DNA of 64,000 nt from Pseudaquabacterium inlustre (GTDB taxonomy: Bacteria > Pseudomonadota > Gammaproteobacteria > Burkholderiales > Burkholderiaceae_C). Positions 27,375 to 36,407 of the stretch are shown one piece after another. The stretch lies in contig NZ_JBBUTH010000009.1 of assembly GCF_038066595.1 (NCBI RefSeq), forward strand, positions 186,001-250,000, read 5' to 3'. Position 1 is the stretch's first letter. The number at the start of each line of letters is the position of its first letter. A model generated the notes under the pieces. The model did no database searches. It was not told where the DNA came from and saw only the letters and a program-made list of their open reading frames with translations. The position numbers were made by a program, and so were the translations under genes.

Positions 27375-29639
27375 ATGCTGCGTTTTCGTTTCCCCATCGT
27401 GATCATTGATGAGGATTTCCGCTCCGAGAACACCTCGGGCCTGGGCATCCGCGCCCTGGCCGCAGCCATCGAGAAAGAGGGCTTCGAGGTGCTGGGCGTC
27501 ACCAGCTACGGCGACCTGGCGCAGTTCGCGCAGCAGCAAAGCCGTGCCTCGGCCTTCATCCTGTCGATCGACGACGAGGAGTTCACGCCCGGCCCCGAGC
27601 TCGATCCGGCGGTGCTGAACCTGCGCACCTTCATCGAGGAGATCCGGCGCAAGAACGCCGACATCCCGATCTACATCTACGGCGAGACGCGCACCAGCCA
27701 GCACATCCCGAACGACATCCTGCGCGAGCTGCACGGCTTCATCCACATGTTCGAGGACACGCCCGAGTTTGTGGCGCGTCACATCATCCGCGAGGCCAAG
27801 AGCTACCTGGATGGCCTGGCGCCGCCGTTCTTCAAGGCGCTGATGGACTACGCGCAGGACGGCTCGTACAGCTGGCACTGCCCCGGCCACTCGGGCGGCG
27901 TGGCATTCCTGAAGAGCCCGGTGGGCCAGATGTTCCACCAGTTCTTCGGCGAGAACATGCTGCGCGCCGACGTGTGCAATGCGGTGGAAGAGCTGGGCCA
28001 GCTGCTCGACCACACCGGCCCGGTGTACGACAGCGAGAAGAACGCCGCGCGCATCTTCAATGCCGACCATTGCTTCTTCGTCACCAACGGCACCAGCACC
28101 TCGAACAAGATGGTGTGGCACCACACGGTGGCGCCCGGCGACGTGGTGGTGGTCGACCGCAACTGCCACAAGAGCATCCTGCACTCGATCATCATGACCG
28201 GGGCCATCCCCGTGTTCCTGACGCCCACGCGCAACCACTACGGCATCATCGGCCCGATCCCGAAGAGCGAGTTCAGCCGCGAGGCCATCGAGCGCAAGAT
28301 TGCCGCCAACCCGCTGCTGGCCGGCGTCGACCCCAAGGCTGCCAAGCCGCGCATCCTGACGCTGACCCAGAGCACCTACGACGGCGTGCTCTACAACACC
28401 GAGACCATCAAGCGCGAGCTCGACGGCTACATCGACACGCTGCACTTCGACGAGGCCTGGCTGCCGCACGCCGCCTTCCACCCGTTCTACGGCAGCTTCC
28501 ATGCGATGGGCAAGAAGCGTGAGCGGCCCAAGCAGGCCATGGTGTATGCCACGCAGTCCACGCACAAGCTGCTGGCCGGCCTGTCCCAGGCCTCGCAGGT
28601 GCTGGTGCAGGACTCGCAGACCGTGCACCTGGACCGCCACCTCTTCAACGAGGCCTACCTGATGCACACCAGCACCAGCCCGCAGTACGCCATCATCGCC
28701 AGCTGCGATGTGGCGGCCGCGATGATGGAGCCGCCCGGCGGCACCGCGCTGGTGGAGGAGAGCATCAGCGAATCGCTGGACTTCCGCCGCGCCATGCGCA
28801 AGGTGGACGAGGAATACGGCCACGACTGGTGGTTCAAGGTCTGGGGCCCGGATGCGCTGGCCGAGGAGGGCATCGGCCGCGCCGACGAGTGGACGCTGCG
28901 TGCTGATGAAGAGTGGCACGGCTTCGGCCCGCTGGCCGAGGGCTTCAACCTGCTCGACCCGATCAAGAGCACCATCATCACCCCGGGCCTGGATGTCAAC
29001 GGCAAGTTCGCCGCCACCGGCATCCCGGCGGGCGTGGTGACCAAGTTCCTGGCCGAGCACGGCGTGGTGGTCGAGAAGACCGGCCTGTACTCGTTCTTCA
29101 TCATGTTCACCATCGGCATCACCAAGGGCCGCTGGAACACCATGCTGACCGCCTTGCAGCAGTTCAAGGACGACTACGACAAGAACGCGCCGATGTGGCG
29201 CATCCTGCCGGAGTTCTGCCGCGCCCATCCGCAGTACGAGCGCATGGGCCTGAAGGACCTGTGCCAGTCCATCCACGAGGCCTATGCCGAGGGCGACATC
29301 GCCCGGCTGACCACCGAGATGTACCTGAGCGACCTGCAGCCGGCGATGAACCCGACCGACGCCTACGCCCACATCGCCCGCCGCGAGACCGAGCGGGTCG
29401 ATATCGATGCACTGGAAGGCCGCATCACCACCAGCCTGCTGACGCCGTACCCGCCGGGCATTCCGCTGCTGATCCCGGGTGAGCGGTTCAACCGCAAGAT
29501 CTGCGACTACCTGAAGTTCACGCGTGCGTTCAATGCCCGCTTCCCGGGCTTTGCTGCCGACGTGCACGGCCTGGTGGCCGAGGACGACGGCAAGGGCGGC
29601 AAGCGCTACTACGTCGACTGCGTGCGCGACGCGGCCTGA
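27375..29639 (+). CDS. Orn/Lys/Arg decarboxylase, class I
   Basis: A 754-residue PLP-dependent basic amino acid decarboxylase. The N-terminal receiver-like wing domain (1 to about 145) starts FPIVIIDEDF; the catalytic domain carries the PLP lysine K398 in STHKLLAGLSQAS and HFDEAW; the C-terminal domain is complete. Length matches AdiA-type arginine decarboxylases more closely than the roughly 710-residue lysine/ornithine enzymes, but substrate cannot be decided by eye. It would yield agmatine, cadaverine or putrescine in the cytoplasm. A GGAG site lies just before ATG. No antiporter gene is adjacent, so a biosynthetic rather than acid-resistance role is more likely (inference). Confidence 0.9.
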   Translation: MLRFRFPIVIIDEDFRSENTSGLGIRALAAAIEKEGFEVLGVTSYGDLAQFAQQQSRASAFILSIDDEEFTPGPELDPAVLNLRTFIEEIRRKNADIPIYIYGETRTSQHIPNDILRELHGFIHMFEDTPEFVARHIIREAKSYLDGLAPPFFKALMDYAQDGSYSWHCPGHSGGVAFLKSPVGQMFHQFFGENMLRADVCNAVEELGQLLDHTGPVYDSEKNAARIFNADHCFFVTNGTSTSNKMVWHHTVAPGDVVVVDRNCHKSILHSIIMTGAIPVFLTPTRNHYGIIGPIPKSEFSREAIERKIAANPLLAGVDPKAAKPRILTLTQSTYDGVLYNTETIKRELDGYIDTLHFDEAWLPHAAFHPFYGSFHAMGKKRERPKQAMVYATQSTHKLLAGLSQASQVLVQDSQTVHLDRHLFNEAYLMHTSTSPQYAIIASCDVAAAMMEPPGGTALVEESISESLDFRRAMRKVDEEYGHDWWFKVWGPDALAEEGIGRADEWTLRADEEWHGFGPLAEGFNLLDPIKSTIITPGLDVNGKFAATGIPAGVVTKFLAEHGVVVEKTGLYSFFIMFTIGITKGRWNTMLTALQQFKDDYDKNAPMWRILPEFCRAHPQYERMGLKDLCQSIHEAYAEGDIARLTTEMYLSDLQPAMNPTDAYAHIARRETERVDIDALEGRITTSLLTPYPPGIPLLIPGERFNRKICDYLKFTRAFNARFPGFAADVHGLVAEDDGKGGKRYYVDCVRDAA

Positions 29640-29657
29640 CGGCCCGGCCACCCAGCA

Positions 29658-29683
29658 AAACGGCGCCCCGCGGGGCGCCGTTT
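29658..29683. terminator. Bidirectional terminator, perfect palindrome
   Basis: A perfect 26-base palindrome with half-site AAACGGCGCCCCG lies between the convergent decarboxylase and fabI genes. The T/A flanks are short on both sides, fitting a shared terminator. Confidence 0.75.
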
Positions 29684-29711
29684 GTCATGGTGGCTCGGAT
29701 GCGCCGCCGGA

Positions 29712-30497
29712 TCAGGCCTCGGGGTTGCCGATGGCCACGTGGCTGAAACCACCGTCCACGTAGACGATCTCGGCCGAGATGCCGCCGGACAGGTCGCTCA
29801 GCAGGAAGGCGGCGGTGTTGCCGACGTCGTCGATGGTGATCGCGCGGCGGATCGGCGTGGTGGCGGCGAACTCGGCCAGCAGCTTGCCGAAGTCCTTGAT
29901 GCCCGAGGCCGCCAGCGTCTTGATCGGGCCGGCCGAGATGCCGTTCACGCGCACGCCCTTGGCGCCCACGCTCTGCGCCAGGAAGCGCACGCTGGCCTCC
30001 AGGCTGGCCTTGGCCAGGCCCATGGTGTTGTAGTTGGGCACGTAGCGCTGCGCACCCAGGTAGCTCAGCGTCAGCAGCGAGGCGCCGGGGCGCAGGCGGG
30101 GCAGGGCCGCCTTGGCCATGGCTGGAAAGCTGTACGACGAGATGTCGTGCGCGATGCGGAAGTTCTCGCGGCTCAGGCCGTCGAGGAAGTCACCGGCAAT
30201 CGCCTCGCGCGGCGCGAAGGCGATGGCGTGCACGAAGCCGTCGAACTGGTCCCAGTGCTGGCCCAGGTCGGCAAACAGCCGGTCGATCTGCGCGTCGTCG
30301 CTCACGTCGCAGTCGAACACCAGCGTCGAGCCGAACTCGGCGGCGAATTCGGTGATGCGCTCTTTGAAGCGCTCGCCCTGGTAGCTGAAGGCCAGTTCCG
30401 CGCCTTCGCGGTGGCAGGCCCGGGCGATGCCGTAGGCGATGGAGCGGTTGTTCAACACGCCCGTGATCAGCAGGCGCTTGCCGGCGAGAAATCCCAT
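29712..30497 (-). CDS. fabI: Enoyl-ACP reductase FabI
   Basis: A 261-residue NADH-dependent enoyl-ACP reductase of type II fatty acid synthesis. Numbering aligns exactly with E. coli FabI: Y146 and Y156 and K163 (YNTMGLAK) form the active site. M159 and F203 are conserved. Position 93 is Ala in HAIAFAP where E. coli has Gly. G93V is an established triclosan-resistance change in E. coli. Start ATG 30497 has AAGGA upstream at 8 bases; the frame runs further upstream without coding character. Confidence 0.95.
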   Translation of the reverse strand: MGFLAGKRLLITGVLNNRSIAYGIARACHREGAELAFSYQGERFKERITEFAAEFGSTLVFDCDVSDDAQIDRLFADLGQHWDQFDGFVHAIAFAPREAIAGDFLDGLSRENFRIAHDISSYSFPAMAKAALPRLRPGASLLTLSYLGAQRYVPNYNTMGLAKASLEASVRFLAQSVGAKGVRVNGISAGPIKTLAASGIKDFGKLLAEFAATTPIRRAITIDDVGNTAAFLLSDLSGGISAEIVYVDGGFSHVAIGNPEA

Positions 30498-30571
30498 GCT
30501 GGTGATCCTTGGCTTCAATCGATCGAAGCCCGCGATTCTCGCATGCTGAGGGCGCAAAACTGCGGGCGTGC

Positions 30572-30600
30572 TTGAGGGCACAGCATTTGCAGGCTACAAT
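30572..30600 (+). promoter_or_regulatory. Promoter of rimP-nusA-infB operon
   Basis: TTGAGG (30572-30577) and TACAAT (30595-30600) are separated by 17 bases, each matching 4-5 of 6 consensus bases. The start would fall near 30607, giving a leader of about 145 bases. Confidence 0.7.
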
Positions 30601-30616
30601 CCCGTCTTTCGCTGAA

Positions 30617-30657
30617 GAGCAACGTGGGCGGATACTTCCTGCCCATTTTTTTTGCTC
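30617..30657 (+). terminator. Attenuator-like hairpin in rimP leader
   Basis: GTGGGC (30624-30629) pairs with GCCCAT (30641-30646), using one G-U pair, with an 11-base loop and a run of eight Ts (30646-30653). Outer arms GAGCAA (30617-30622) and TTGCTC (30652-30657) can extend the stem or compete with the T-run. It lies between the promoter and rimP, so it is a good candidate for transcription attenuation. NusA is known to regulate its own operon through leader termination in E. coli. Confidence 0.6.
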
Positions 30658-30751
30658 CGACGCATTTCAAGTTTCCACACCCGGGGTGGCCTGTCTGGCG
30701 GTCCGGGATGTCTTTAGAGCAGCGGCAGGATCGCGGGATCGCATTAGGCAG

Positions 30752-31429
30752 ATGAGTTGGCAGGCAGCGCTGGAGCGCACGGTCACCGGCATGGGGTACG
30801 ACCTCGTGGACGTCGAGCGTTCGGCGGGCGGCTTGCTGCGCGTCACGATCGATCGCCTGCCCGGTCAGGTGTATCCCACCGGCCCTGGGGAGTATGTGCT
30901 GGTCGAGGACTGCGAGCTCGTCACCCGCCAGTTGCAATACCTGCTCGAGGTCGAGGCCGTTGAATATGCCCGCCTCGAGGTTTCGTCGCCCGGTCTCGAT
31001 CGCCCGCTGAACAAGCCGGCCGATTGGCAGCGCTTCGTCGGGGCCGAGGTCGAGATCTCGCTGCGCGAGCCGTTCATGAACCGCCGCAAGTGGCGGGGCG
31101 TGCTGGCTGCGGCCGCACCCGAGGTGGCCGGCGCGGGCGAGACCGCCTGGCGGCTGGAGCTGCCTGCCGAGAACGACAAGCCGGCGCGTCTGCGCAAGGG
31201 CGGCAAGCCCGCGGCCAAGACCGCTGCCCGCACGGCCAAGGTCGCCAAGGGCGATGCCGCCTCGGTGGCGCCGGTGCAGCAGGTGCTGGATTTTTCGCTG
31301 GATGAAGTGCGCGAGGCGCGCCTGGTGCCGGTGGTCGATTTCAAGGGGCGTCGCGGTGCCGCGCCGGCCCTCGATGACGACGCCGCCCACCCCGCCGAGG
31401 CCGAGAAGGAAGACGGAGGTCAGAACTGA
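30752..31429 (+). CDS. rimP: Ribosome maturation factor RimP
   Basis: A 225-residue RimP (about 150 in E. coli), required for 30S assembly. The N-terminal domain carries the LEVSSPGLDRPL signature at 75-86. The C-terminal SH3-like domain is split by a Lys/Ala-rich insert at about 143-175, and an acidic tail follows VVDFKGRRG. Start ATG 30752 gives a short N-terminus; the frame is open to 30509 but that part is noncoding leader. Its stop overlaps the nusA start in TGATG. Confidence 0.92.
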   Translation: MSWQAALERTVTGMGYDLVDVERSAGGLLRVTIDRLPGQVYPTGPGEYVLVEDCELVTRQLQYLLEVEAVEYARLEVSSPGLDRPLNKPADWQRFVGAEVEISLREPFMNRRKWRGVLAAAAPEVAGAGETAWRLELPAENDKPARLRKGGKPAAKTAARTAKVAKGDAASVAPVQQVLDFSLDEVREARLVPVVDFKGRRGAAPALDDDAAHPAEAEKEDGGQN

Positions 31430-32919
31430 TGAACCGCGAAATGTTGATGCTGGTCGATGCCATCTCGCGCGAGAAGAACGTGGATCGCGACGTGGTGTTC
31501 GGCGCCGTGGAAGCCGCGCTGGCGCAAGCCACCAAGAAGCTGCACGGCGGCGAGGTGGACATCCGCGTGGCGGTGGACCGCGAATCCGGCGAGTACGAGA
31601 CCTTCCGTCGCTGGCTGGTGGTGCCCGATGAGGCCGGCCTGCAGAACCCCGACGCCGAGGAGATGCTGAGCGACGCCGTCGACCGCATCGCCGAGATCGA
31701 GGTCGGCGACTACATCGAGGAGCCGATTCCCTCGGTGCCGATCGGCCGCATCGGCGCCATGGCCGCCAAGCAGGTGATCCTGCAGAAGATCCGCGACGCC
31801 GAGCGCGAGCAGTTGCTCAACGACTTCATGTCGCGCGGCGACCAGATCTTCGTCGGCACCGTCAAGCGCCTGGACAAGGGCGACATCATCGTCGAGTCGG
31901 GCCGCGTCGAGGGTCGCCTGAAGCGCAACGAGATGATCCCGAAGGAAAACCTGCGCTCGGGCGACCGCGTGCGGGCCTTCATCACCGGTGTCGATCCCAC
32001 CGCCCGCGGGGCGCAGATCATGCTGTCGCGCTCGGCGCCCGGCTTCATGATCGAGCTGTTCCGCCAGGAAGTACCCGAGATCGAGCAGGGCCTGCTGGAG
32101 ATCAAGAGCTGCGCCCGCGACTCGGGCAGTCGCGCCAAGATCGCCGTGGTCTCGCACGACCGCCGTGTCGACCCGATCGGCACCTGCGTCGGCGTGCGCG
32201 GTTCGCGCGTCAATGCCGTGACCAACGAGCTCGCCGGCGAGCGCGTGGACATCGTGCTGTGGAGCGAGGACCCGGCGCAGTTCGTCATCGGCGCGCTGGC
32301 CCCGGCCAACGTGGTGTCGATCGTCGTCGACGAGGAAAAGCACGCGATGGACGTGGTGGTCGACGAGGAGAACCTCGCCATCGCCATCGGCCGTGGCGGC
32401 CAGAACGTGCGCCTGGCGTCCGAGCTCACCGGCTGGCGCATCAACATCATGACCGCCGAGGAAAGCCAGGCCAAGCAGGCCCAGGAGTCCGAGTCGGTGC
32501 GCAAGCTGTTCGTCGAGAAGCTCGACGTCGACGAGGAAGTCGCCGACATCCTGATCGAGGAGGGCTTCGGCAGCCTCGAGGAAGTGGCCTACGTGCCGCT
32601 GCAGGAAATGCTGGAGATCGAGGCCTTCGACGAGGACACGGTGCACGAGCTGCGCAACCGTGCCAAGGACGCCCTGCTGACGATGGAAATCGCCCGCGAG
32701 GAGTCGGTCGAGGAGGTGTCGCAGGACCTGCGCGACCTGGAATTCCAGGGCCAGGGCCTGAACCCCGAGCTGATCGCCAAGCTCGCCACCGGCGGCGTGC
32801 ACAGCCGCGACGACCTGGCCGATCTGGCCGTCGATGAACTGGTCGAGATGACCGGTCTCGACGAGTCCGAAGCCAAGGCCCTGATCATGAAGGCGCGGGA
32901 GCACTGGTTCACGGCCTGA
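31429..32919 (+). CDS. nusA: Transcription termination/antitermination factor NusA
   Basis: A 496-residue NusA. The RNA polymerase-binding domain covers about 1-125, the S1 domain about 130-200 (IFVGTVKRLDKGDIIVESG), and KH1-KH2 follow to about 345 with IGRGGQNVRLASELTGW. Two C-terminal acidic helix-hairpin repeats (about 360-496) match the E. coli-type long form. It modulates pausing and termination. Expression begins by reinitiation at the rimP stop. Confidence 0.97.
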   Translation: MNREMLMLVDAISREKNVDRDVVFGAVEAALAQATKKLHGGEVDIRVAVDRESGEYETFRRWLVVPDEAGLQNPDAEEMLSDAVDRIAEIEVGDYIEEPIPSVPIGRIGAMAAKQVILQKIRDAEREQLLNDFMSRGDQIFVGTVKRLDKGDIIVESGRVEGRLKRNEMIPKENLRSGDRVRAFITGVDPTARGAQIMLSRSAPGFMIELFRQEVPEIEQGLLEIKSCARDSGSRAKIAVVSHDRRVDPIGTCVGVRGSRVNAVTNELAGERVDIVLWSEDPAQFVIGALAPANVVSIVVDEEKHAMDVVVDEENLAIAIGRGGQNVRLASELTGWRINIMTAEESQAKQAQESESVRKLFVEKLDVDEEVADILIEEGFGSLEEVAYVPLQEMLEIEAFDEDTVHELRNRAKDALLTMEIAREESVEEVSQDLRDLEFQGQGLNPELIAKLATGGVHSRDDLADLAVDELVEMTGLDESEAKALIMKAREHWFTA

Positions 32920-32975
32920 GCGCCGCCCCGAAACCAGCCCGAAACGCCCGAGAAGTTACGCAAGGAAAACCGCCC

Positions 32976-35942
32976 ATGGCCGTGACCACCGTCGCCCAGT
33001 TCGCAGCCGAGCTCAACCGTCCCGCGGGGACGCTGCTCGAGCAGCTGCAGTCTGCCGGTGTCGCGAAGAAGTCGCCCGACGATCAGCTCACCGAGTCTGA
33101 CAAGGAGCGTCTGCTCGACTACCTGCGCACCGCGCACGGCACCGCTGGTGCCCCGCGCAACAAGATCACGCTCACGCGCAAGAGCACCAGCGAGATCAAG
33201 CAGGCCGATGCCTCCGGCAAGGCCCGCACGATCCAGGTGCAGGTGGTGAAGAAGCGCACCTTCGTCAAGCGCGACGACGTGCCGGGCGAGACGCCGGCCC
33301 AGGCGGCTGCGGCCGCTGCCGCCGCCGAGTCGGCGGAGCTGCAGCGCCGCGAGGAAGAAGCCCGCGCCCAGGCCGAGGTGCTGCGCCGCCAGGAGGAAGA
33401 ACTGGCCGAGCAGGCCCGCCAGCGCGCCGAGCGCGAGCGTCAGCAGCGTGAGGCTGCCGAGGCCGCCGCCCGTGCCGAGGCCGAGGCCAAGGCCGCCGCC
33501 GAAGCCAAGGCTGCGGCCGAGGCCGCCGAAGCCGCCGCCAAGGCTGCGGCCGCCGCCGCCATCGAGAAGGCTGCAGCGCCCACCCCGGCCGAAGCCGCTC
33601 CCAAGGCCGCTGCGCCGGCCCCCGCACCGGCTGCGCCCGCCGCCCCGGTGGCCGCCGCACCGGCTGCTGAAGCCGCCAAGCCGGCCGAACCGCCCAAGCC
33701 CGCGCTGCGCGTGGTGAAGGCCGCCGACACCGAAGCCGCCGAGAAGCAGCGCCTGGCCGACCTGGAAAAGCGCCGCAAGGCCGCCGAGGCCGAGGCCGCC
33801 GCCATCCGCAACATGATGAACGCCCGCCGTGGCGTGCTGACGGCCAAGAAGCCCGAGGAAGCCAAGCCGGCCGCCGCCGCGCCGGGCGCCGACAAGGCCG
33901 GCATCTCGGGCACCATCCACAAGCCCAAGGCCGCGCCGGGGGCTCCGGGCGCAGCCGCGCCGGGCGCCGCCAAGCCGGGCGACAAGAAGTCGGTCAAGAG
34001 TGAGAAGCTCTCGTCCAGCTGGGCCGATGACGCCGCCAAGAAGCGCGCCGCGGCCGGCAAGGGCCGTCCGGATGCCGGCGCCAGCCGCACCGGCAACTGG
34101 CGCGCGCCGACGCGCGGTGGCCGCCGCGGTGGCGACCGCGACGGTGGCCAGAGCAACTTCCAGGCGCCCGCCGAGTTCGTGGCCCAGGAAGTGCACGTGC
34201 CCGAGACCATCAGCGTGGCCGACCTGGCGCACAAGATGTCGGTCAAGGCCGCCGAGCTGATCAAGCACATGATGAAGCTGGGCCAGATGGTCACCATCAA
34301 CCAGCAGCTCGACCAGGAAACGGCCATGATCCTCGTCGAGGAAATGGGCCACAAGGCGCTGGCCGCCAAGCTGGACGACCCGGAAGCCTTCCTCGAGGAA
34401 GAGCACGCCGCCACCGAGAGCGAGCAGCTGCCGCGTCCGCCGGTGGTCACCGTGATGGGCCACGTCGACCACGGCAAGACCTCGCTGCTGGACTACATCC
34501 GCCGTGCCCGCGTGGCCGCGGGCGAAGCCGGCGGCATCACGCAGCACATCGGCGCGTACCACGTCGAGACGCCGCGTGGCGTGATCACCTTCCTGGACAC
34601 CCCGGGTCACGAGGCCTTCACGGCCATGCGTGCCCGCGGCGCCAAGGCCACCGACATCGTCATCCTGGTCTGCGCGGCCGACGACGGCGTGATGCCGCAG
34701 ACGCGTGAAGCCATCCACCATGCCAAGGCGGCGGGCGTGCCCATCGTCGTGGCCATGACCAAGATCGACAAGCCCGAGGCGAATGCCGAGCGCGTGAAGA
34801 GCGAGTTGGTGGCCGAGCAGGTGGTGCCGGAAGAATTCGGCGGCGACAGCCCGTTCGTGGGCGTGTCGTCCAAGACCGGCCAGGGCGTTGACGAACTGCT
34901 GGAGCAGGTGCTGCTGCAGGCCGAAGTGCTGGAGCTCACCGCCCCGAAGGAGGCCTCGGCCAAGGGCCTGGTGATCGAAGCCCGCCTGGACAAGGGCCGC
35001 GGCCCGGTGGCCACGGTGCTGGTGACCAGCGGCACGCTCAAGCGTGGCGACGTGGTGCTGGCCGGCTCAAGCTTCGGCCGCGTGCGCGCCATGCTGGACG
35101 AGGACGGCAAGCCGGCCAACGAGGCAGGCCCGTCGATCCCCGTCGAGATCCAGGGCCTGACCGAGGTGCCGGGCGCCGGCGACGAGTTCATGGTGCTGGC
35201 CGACGAGCGCCGTGCCCGCGAAATCGCCACCTTCCGCCAGGGCAAGTACCGCGACGTCAAGCTGGCCAAGCAGCAGGCCGCCAACCTTCAGAACATCGTG
35301 GCCTCGATGGGCCAGGGTTCGGGCGCGGCCCAGAACCTGCCGCTGATCATCAAGGCCGACGTGCAGGGCTCGCAGGAAGCGCTGGCCGCCTCGCTGCTCA
35401 AGCTCAGCACCGACGAGGTGCGTGTGCAGATCGTGCACGCCGCCGTGGGTGGCATCAGCGAGAGCGACGTCAACCTGGCCATCGCGTCGAAGGCCGTGGT
35501 CATTGGCTTCAACGTGCGTGCCGACGCCGGTGCGCGCAAGCTGGCCGAAGGCAATGGCGTCGACGTGCGCTACTACAACATCATCTACGACGCCGTGGAT
35601 GAGGTGCGCGCCGCGATGGCCGGCATGCTGGCGCCGGAGCAGAAGGAAGAAGTGCTGGGCACGGCCGAGATCCGCACCGTGTTCGTGGCCTCGAAGATCG
35701 GCACGGTGGCCGGCTGCATGGTCACCTCGGGCCTGGTCAAGCGCGACGCCAAGTTCCGCCTGCTGCGCGACAACGTGGTGATCTACACCGGCGAGCTCGA
35801 GTCCTTGAAGCGCATGAAGGACGATGTGCGCGAGGTCAAGGAAGGCTTCGAGTGCGGTATCAAGCTGAAGAACTACAACGACATCAAGGAAGGCGACCAG
35901 CTCGAACTCTTCGAGATCAAGGAAATCGCCAGAACGCTGTAA
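32976..35942 (+). CDS. infB: Translation initiation factor IF-2
   Basis: A 988-residue IF-2. The N-terminal IF2_N module (1 to about 55) is followed by a very long Ala/Glu/Lys-rich charged region (about 100-390), a second IF2_N-like module (about 398-450), and the GTPase domain with G1 GHVDHGKT at 495-502. The C-terminal fMet-tRNA domains are complete. An AAGGAAAA ribosome-binding site precedes ATG. The low-complexity linker is larger than in E. coli (890 residues total), a common betaproteobacterial feature. Confidence 0.97.
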   Translation: MAVTTVAQFAAELNRPAGTLLEQLQSAGVAKKSPDDQLTESDKERLLDYLRTAHGTAGAPRNKITLTRKSTSEIKQADASGKARTIQVQVVKKRTFVKRDDVPGETPAQAAAAAAAAESAELQRREEEARAQAEVLRRQEEELAEQARQRAERERQQREAAEAAARAEAEAKAAAEAKAAAEAAEAAAKAAAAAAIEKAAAPTPAEAAPKAAAPAPAPAAPAAPVAAAPAAEAAKPAEPPKPALRVVKAADTEAAEKQRLADLEKRRKAAEAEAAAIRNMMNARRGVLTAKKPEEAKPAAAAPGADKAGISGTIHKPKAAPGAPGAAAPGAAKPGDKKSVKSEKLSSSWADDAAKKRAAAGKGRPDAGASRTGNWRAPTRGGRRGGDRDGGQSNFQAPAEFVAQEVHVPETISVADLAHKMSVKAAELIKHMMKLGQMVTINQQLDQETAMILVEEMGHKALAAKLDDPEAFLEEEHAATESEQLPRPPVVTVMGHVDHGKTSLLDYIRRARVAAGEAGGITQHIGAYHVETPRGVITFLDTPGHEAFTAMRARGAKATDIVILVCAADDGVMPQTREAIHHAKAAGVPIVVAMTKIDKPEANAERVKSELVAEQVVPEEFGGDSPFVGVSSKTGQGVDELLEQVLLQAEVLELTAPKEASAKGLVIEARLDKGRGPVATVLVTSGTLKRGDVVLAGSSFGRVRAMLDEDGKPANEAGPSIPVEIQGLTEVPGAGDEFMVLADERRAREIATFRQGKYRDVKLAKQQAANLQNIVASMGQGSGAAQNLPLIIKADVQGSQEALAASLLKLSTDEVRVQIVHAAVGGISESDVNLAIASKAVVIGFNVRADAGARKLAEGNGVDVRYYNIIYDAVDEVRAAMAGMLAPEQKEEVLGTAEIRTVFVASKIGTVAGCMVTSGLVKRDAKFRLLRDNVVIYTGELESLKRMKDDVREVKEGFECGIKLKNYNDIKEGDQLELFEIKEIARTL

Positions 35943-35965
35943 GCCGGCTTCCAGCCTCCTGCAGC

Positions 35966-35995
35966 AAACCCCGCCTGACCCCAGGCGGGGTTTGT
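35966..35995 (+). terminator. Terminator-like hairpin between infB and rbfA
   Basis: Perfect 13-base arms CAAACCCCGCCTG (35966-35978) and CAGGCGGGGTTTG (35983-35995) with a 4-base loop. Only three Ts follow within the arm, so termination may be partial. It lies inside the operon, 25 bases after infB. Confidence 0.65.
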
Positions 35996-36028
35996 GCTTG
36001 AGGGGCTGCAACCGCAGGAGAGCCCACC

Positions 36029-36397
36029 ATGCGCCACAAGCAACGCTCCATTCCCAACCGCAGTTTCCGGGTGGCCGACCAGATCCAGCGCGATCTGGCC
36101 GAACTGATCCGCACGCTGAAGGACCCGCGCATCGGCATGGTGACGATCAATGCCGTGGAGGTGACGCCCGACTATGCGCACGCCAAGGTGTTCTTCTCGC
36201 TGCTGGTGGGCGATCCCGCCGAGTGCCAGGCTGGCCTGAACGAGGCCGCCGGCTTCCTGCGCAACGGCCTGTTCAAGCGCCTGCAGATCCACACCGTACC
36301 GACGCTGCATTTCCAGTTCGACAAGACCACCGAGAACGCGGCCGAACTGAATGCGCTGATCCGCCAGGCCAACAGCACGCGCGCCAAGGAAGACTGA
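36029..36397 (+). CDS. rbfA: 30S ribosome-binding factor RbfA
   Basis: A 122-residue KH-fold protein with RVADQIQRDLAELIRTLKDPR at the start and LHFQFDKTTENA near the end, typical of RbfA. It acts late in 30S assembly and cold adaptation, near the 16S 5' helix. Normal length. An AGGAG site precedes ATG. truB follows after 10 bases. Confidence 0.93.
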   Translation: MRHKQRSIPNRSFRVADQIQRDLAELIRTLKDPRIGMVTINAVEVTPDYAHAKVFFSLLVGDPAECQAGLNEAAGFLRNGLFKRLQIHTVPTLHFQFDKTTENAAELNALIRQANSTRAKED

Positions 36398-36407
36398 GCC
36401 CATCGCC

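Noticed and set aside
27312..29651. Minus-strand 779-codon frame opposite the decarboxylase
   Set aside because: Antisense shadow of a full, motif-complete decarboxylase gene.
32589..34721. Minus-strand 710-codon Gly-rich frame opposite infB
   Set aside because: The Gly-rich repeats are the reverse reading of the Ala-rich IF-2 linker.
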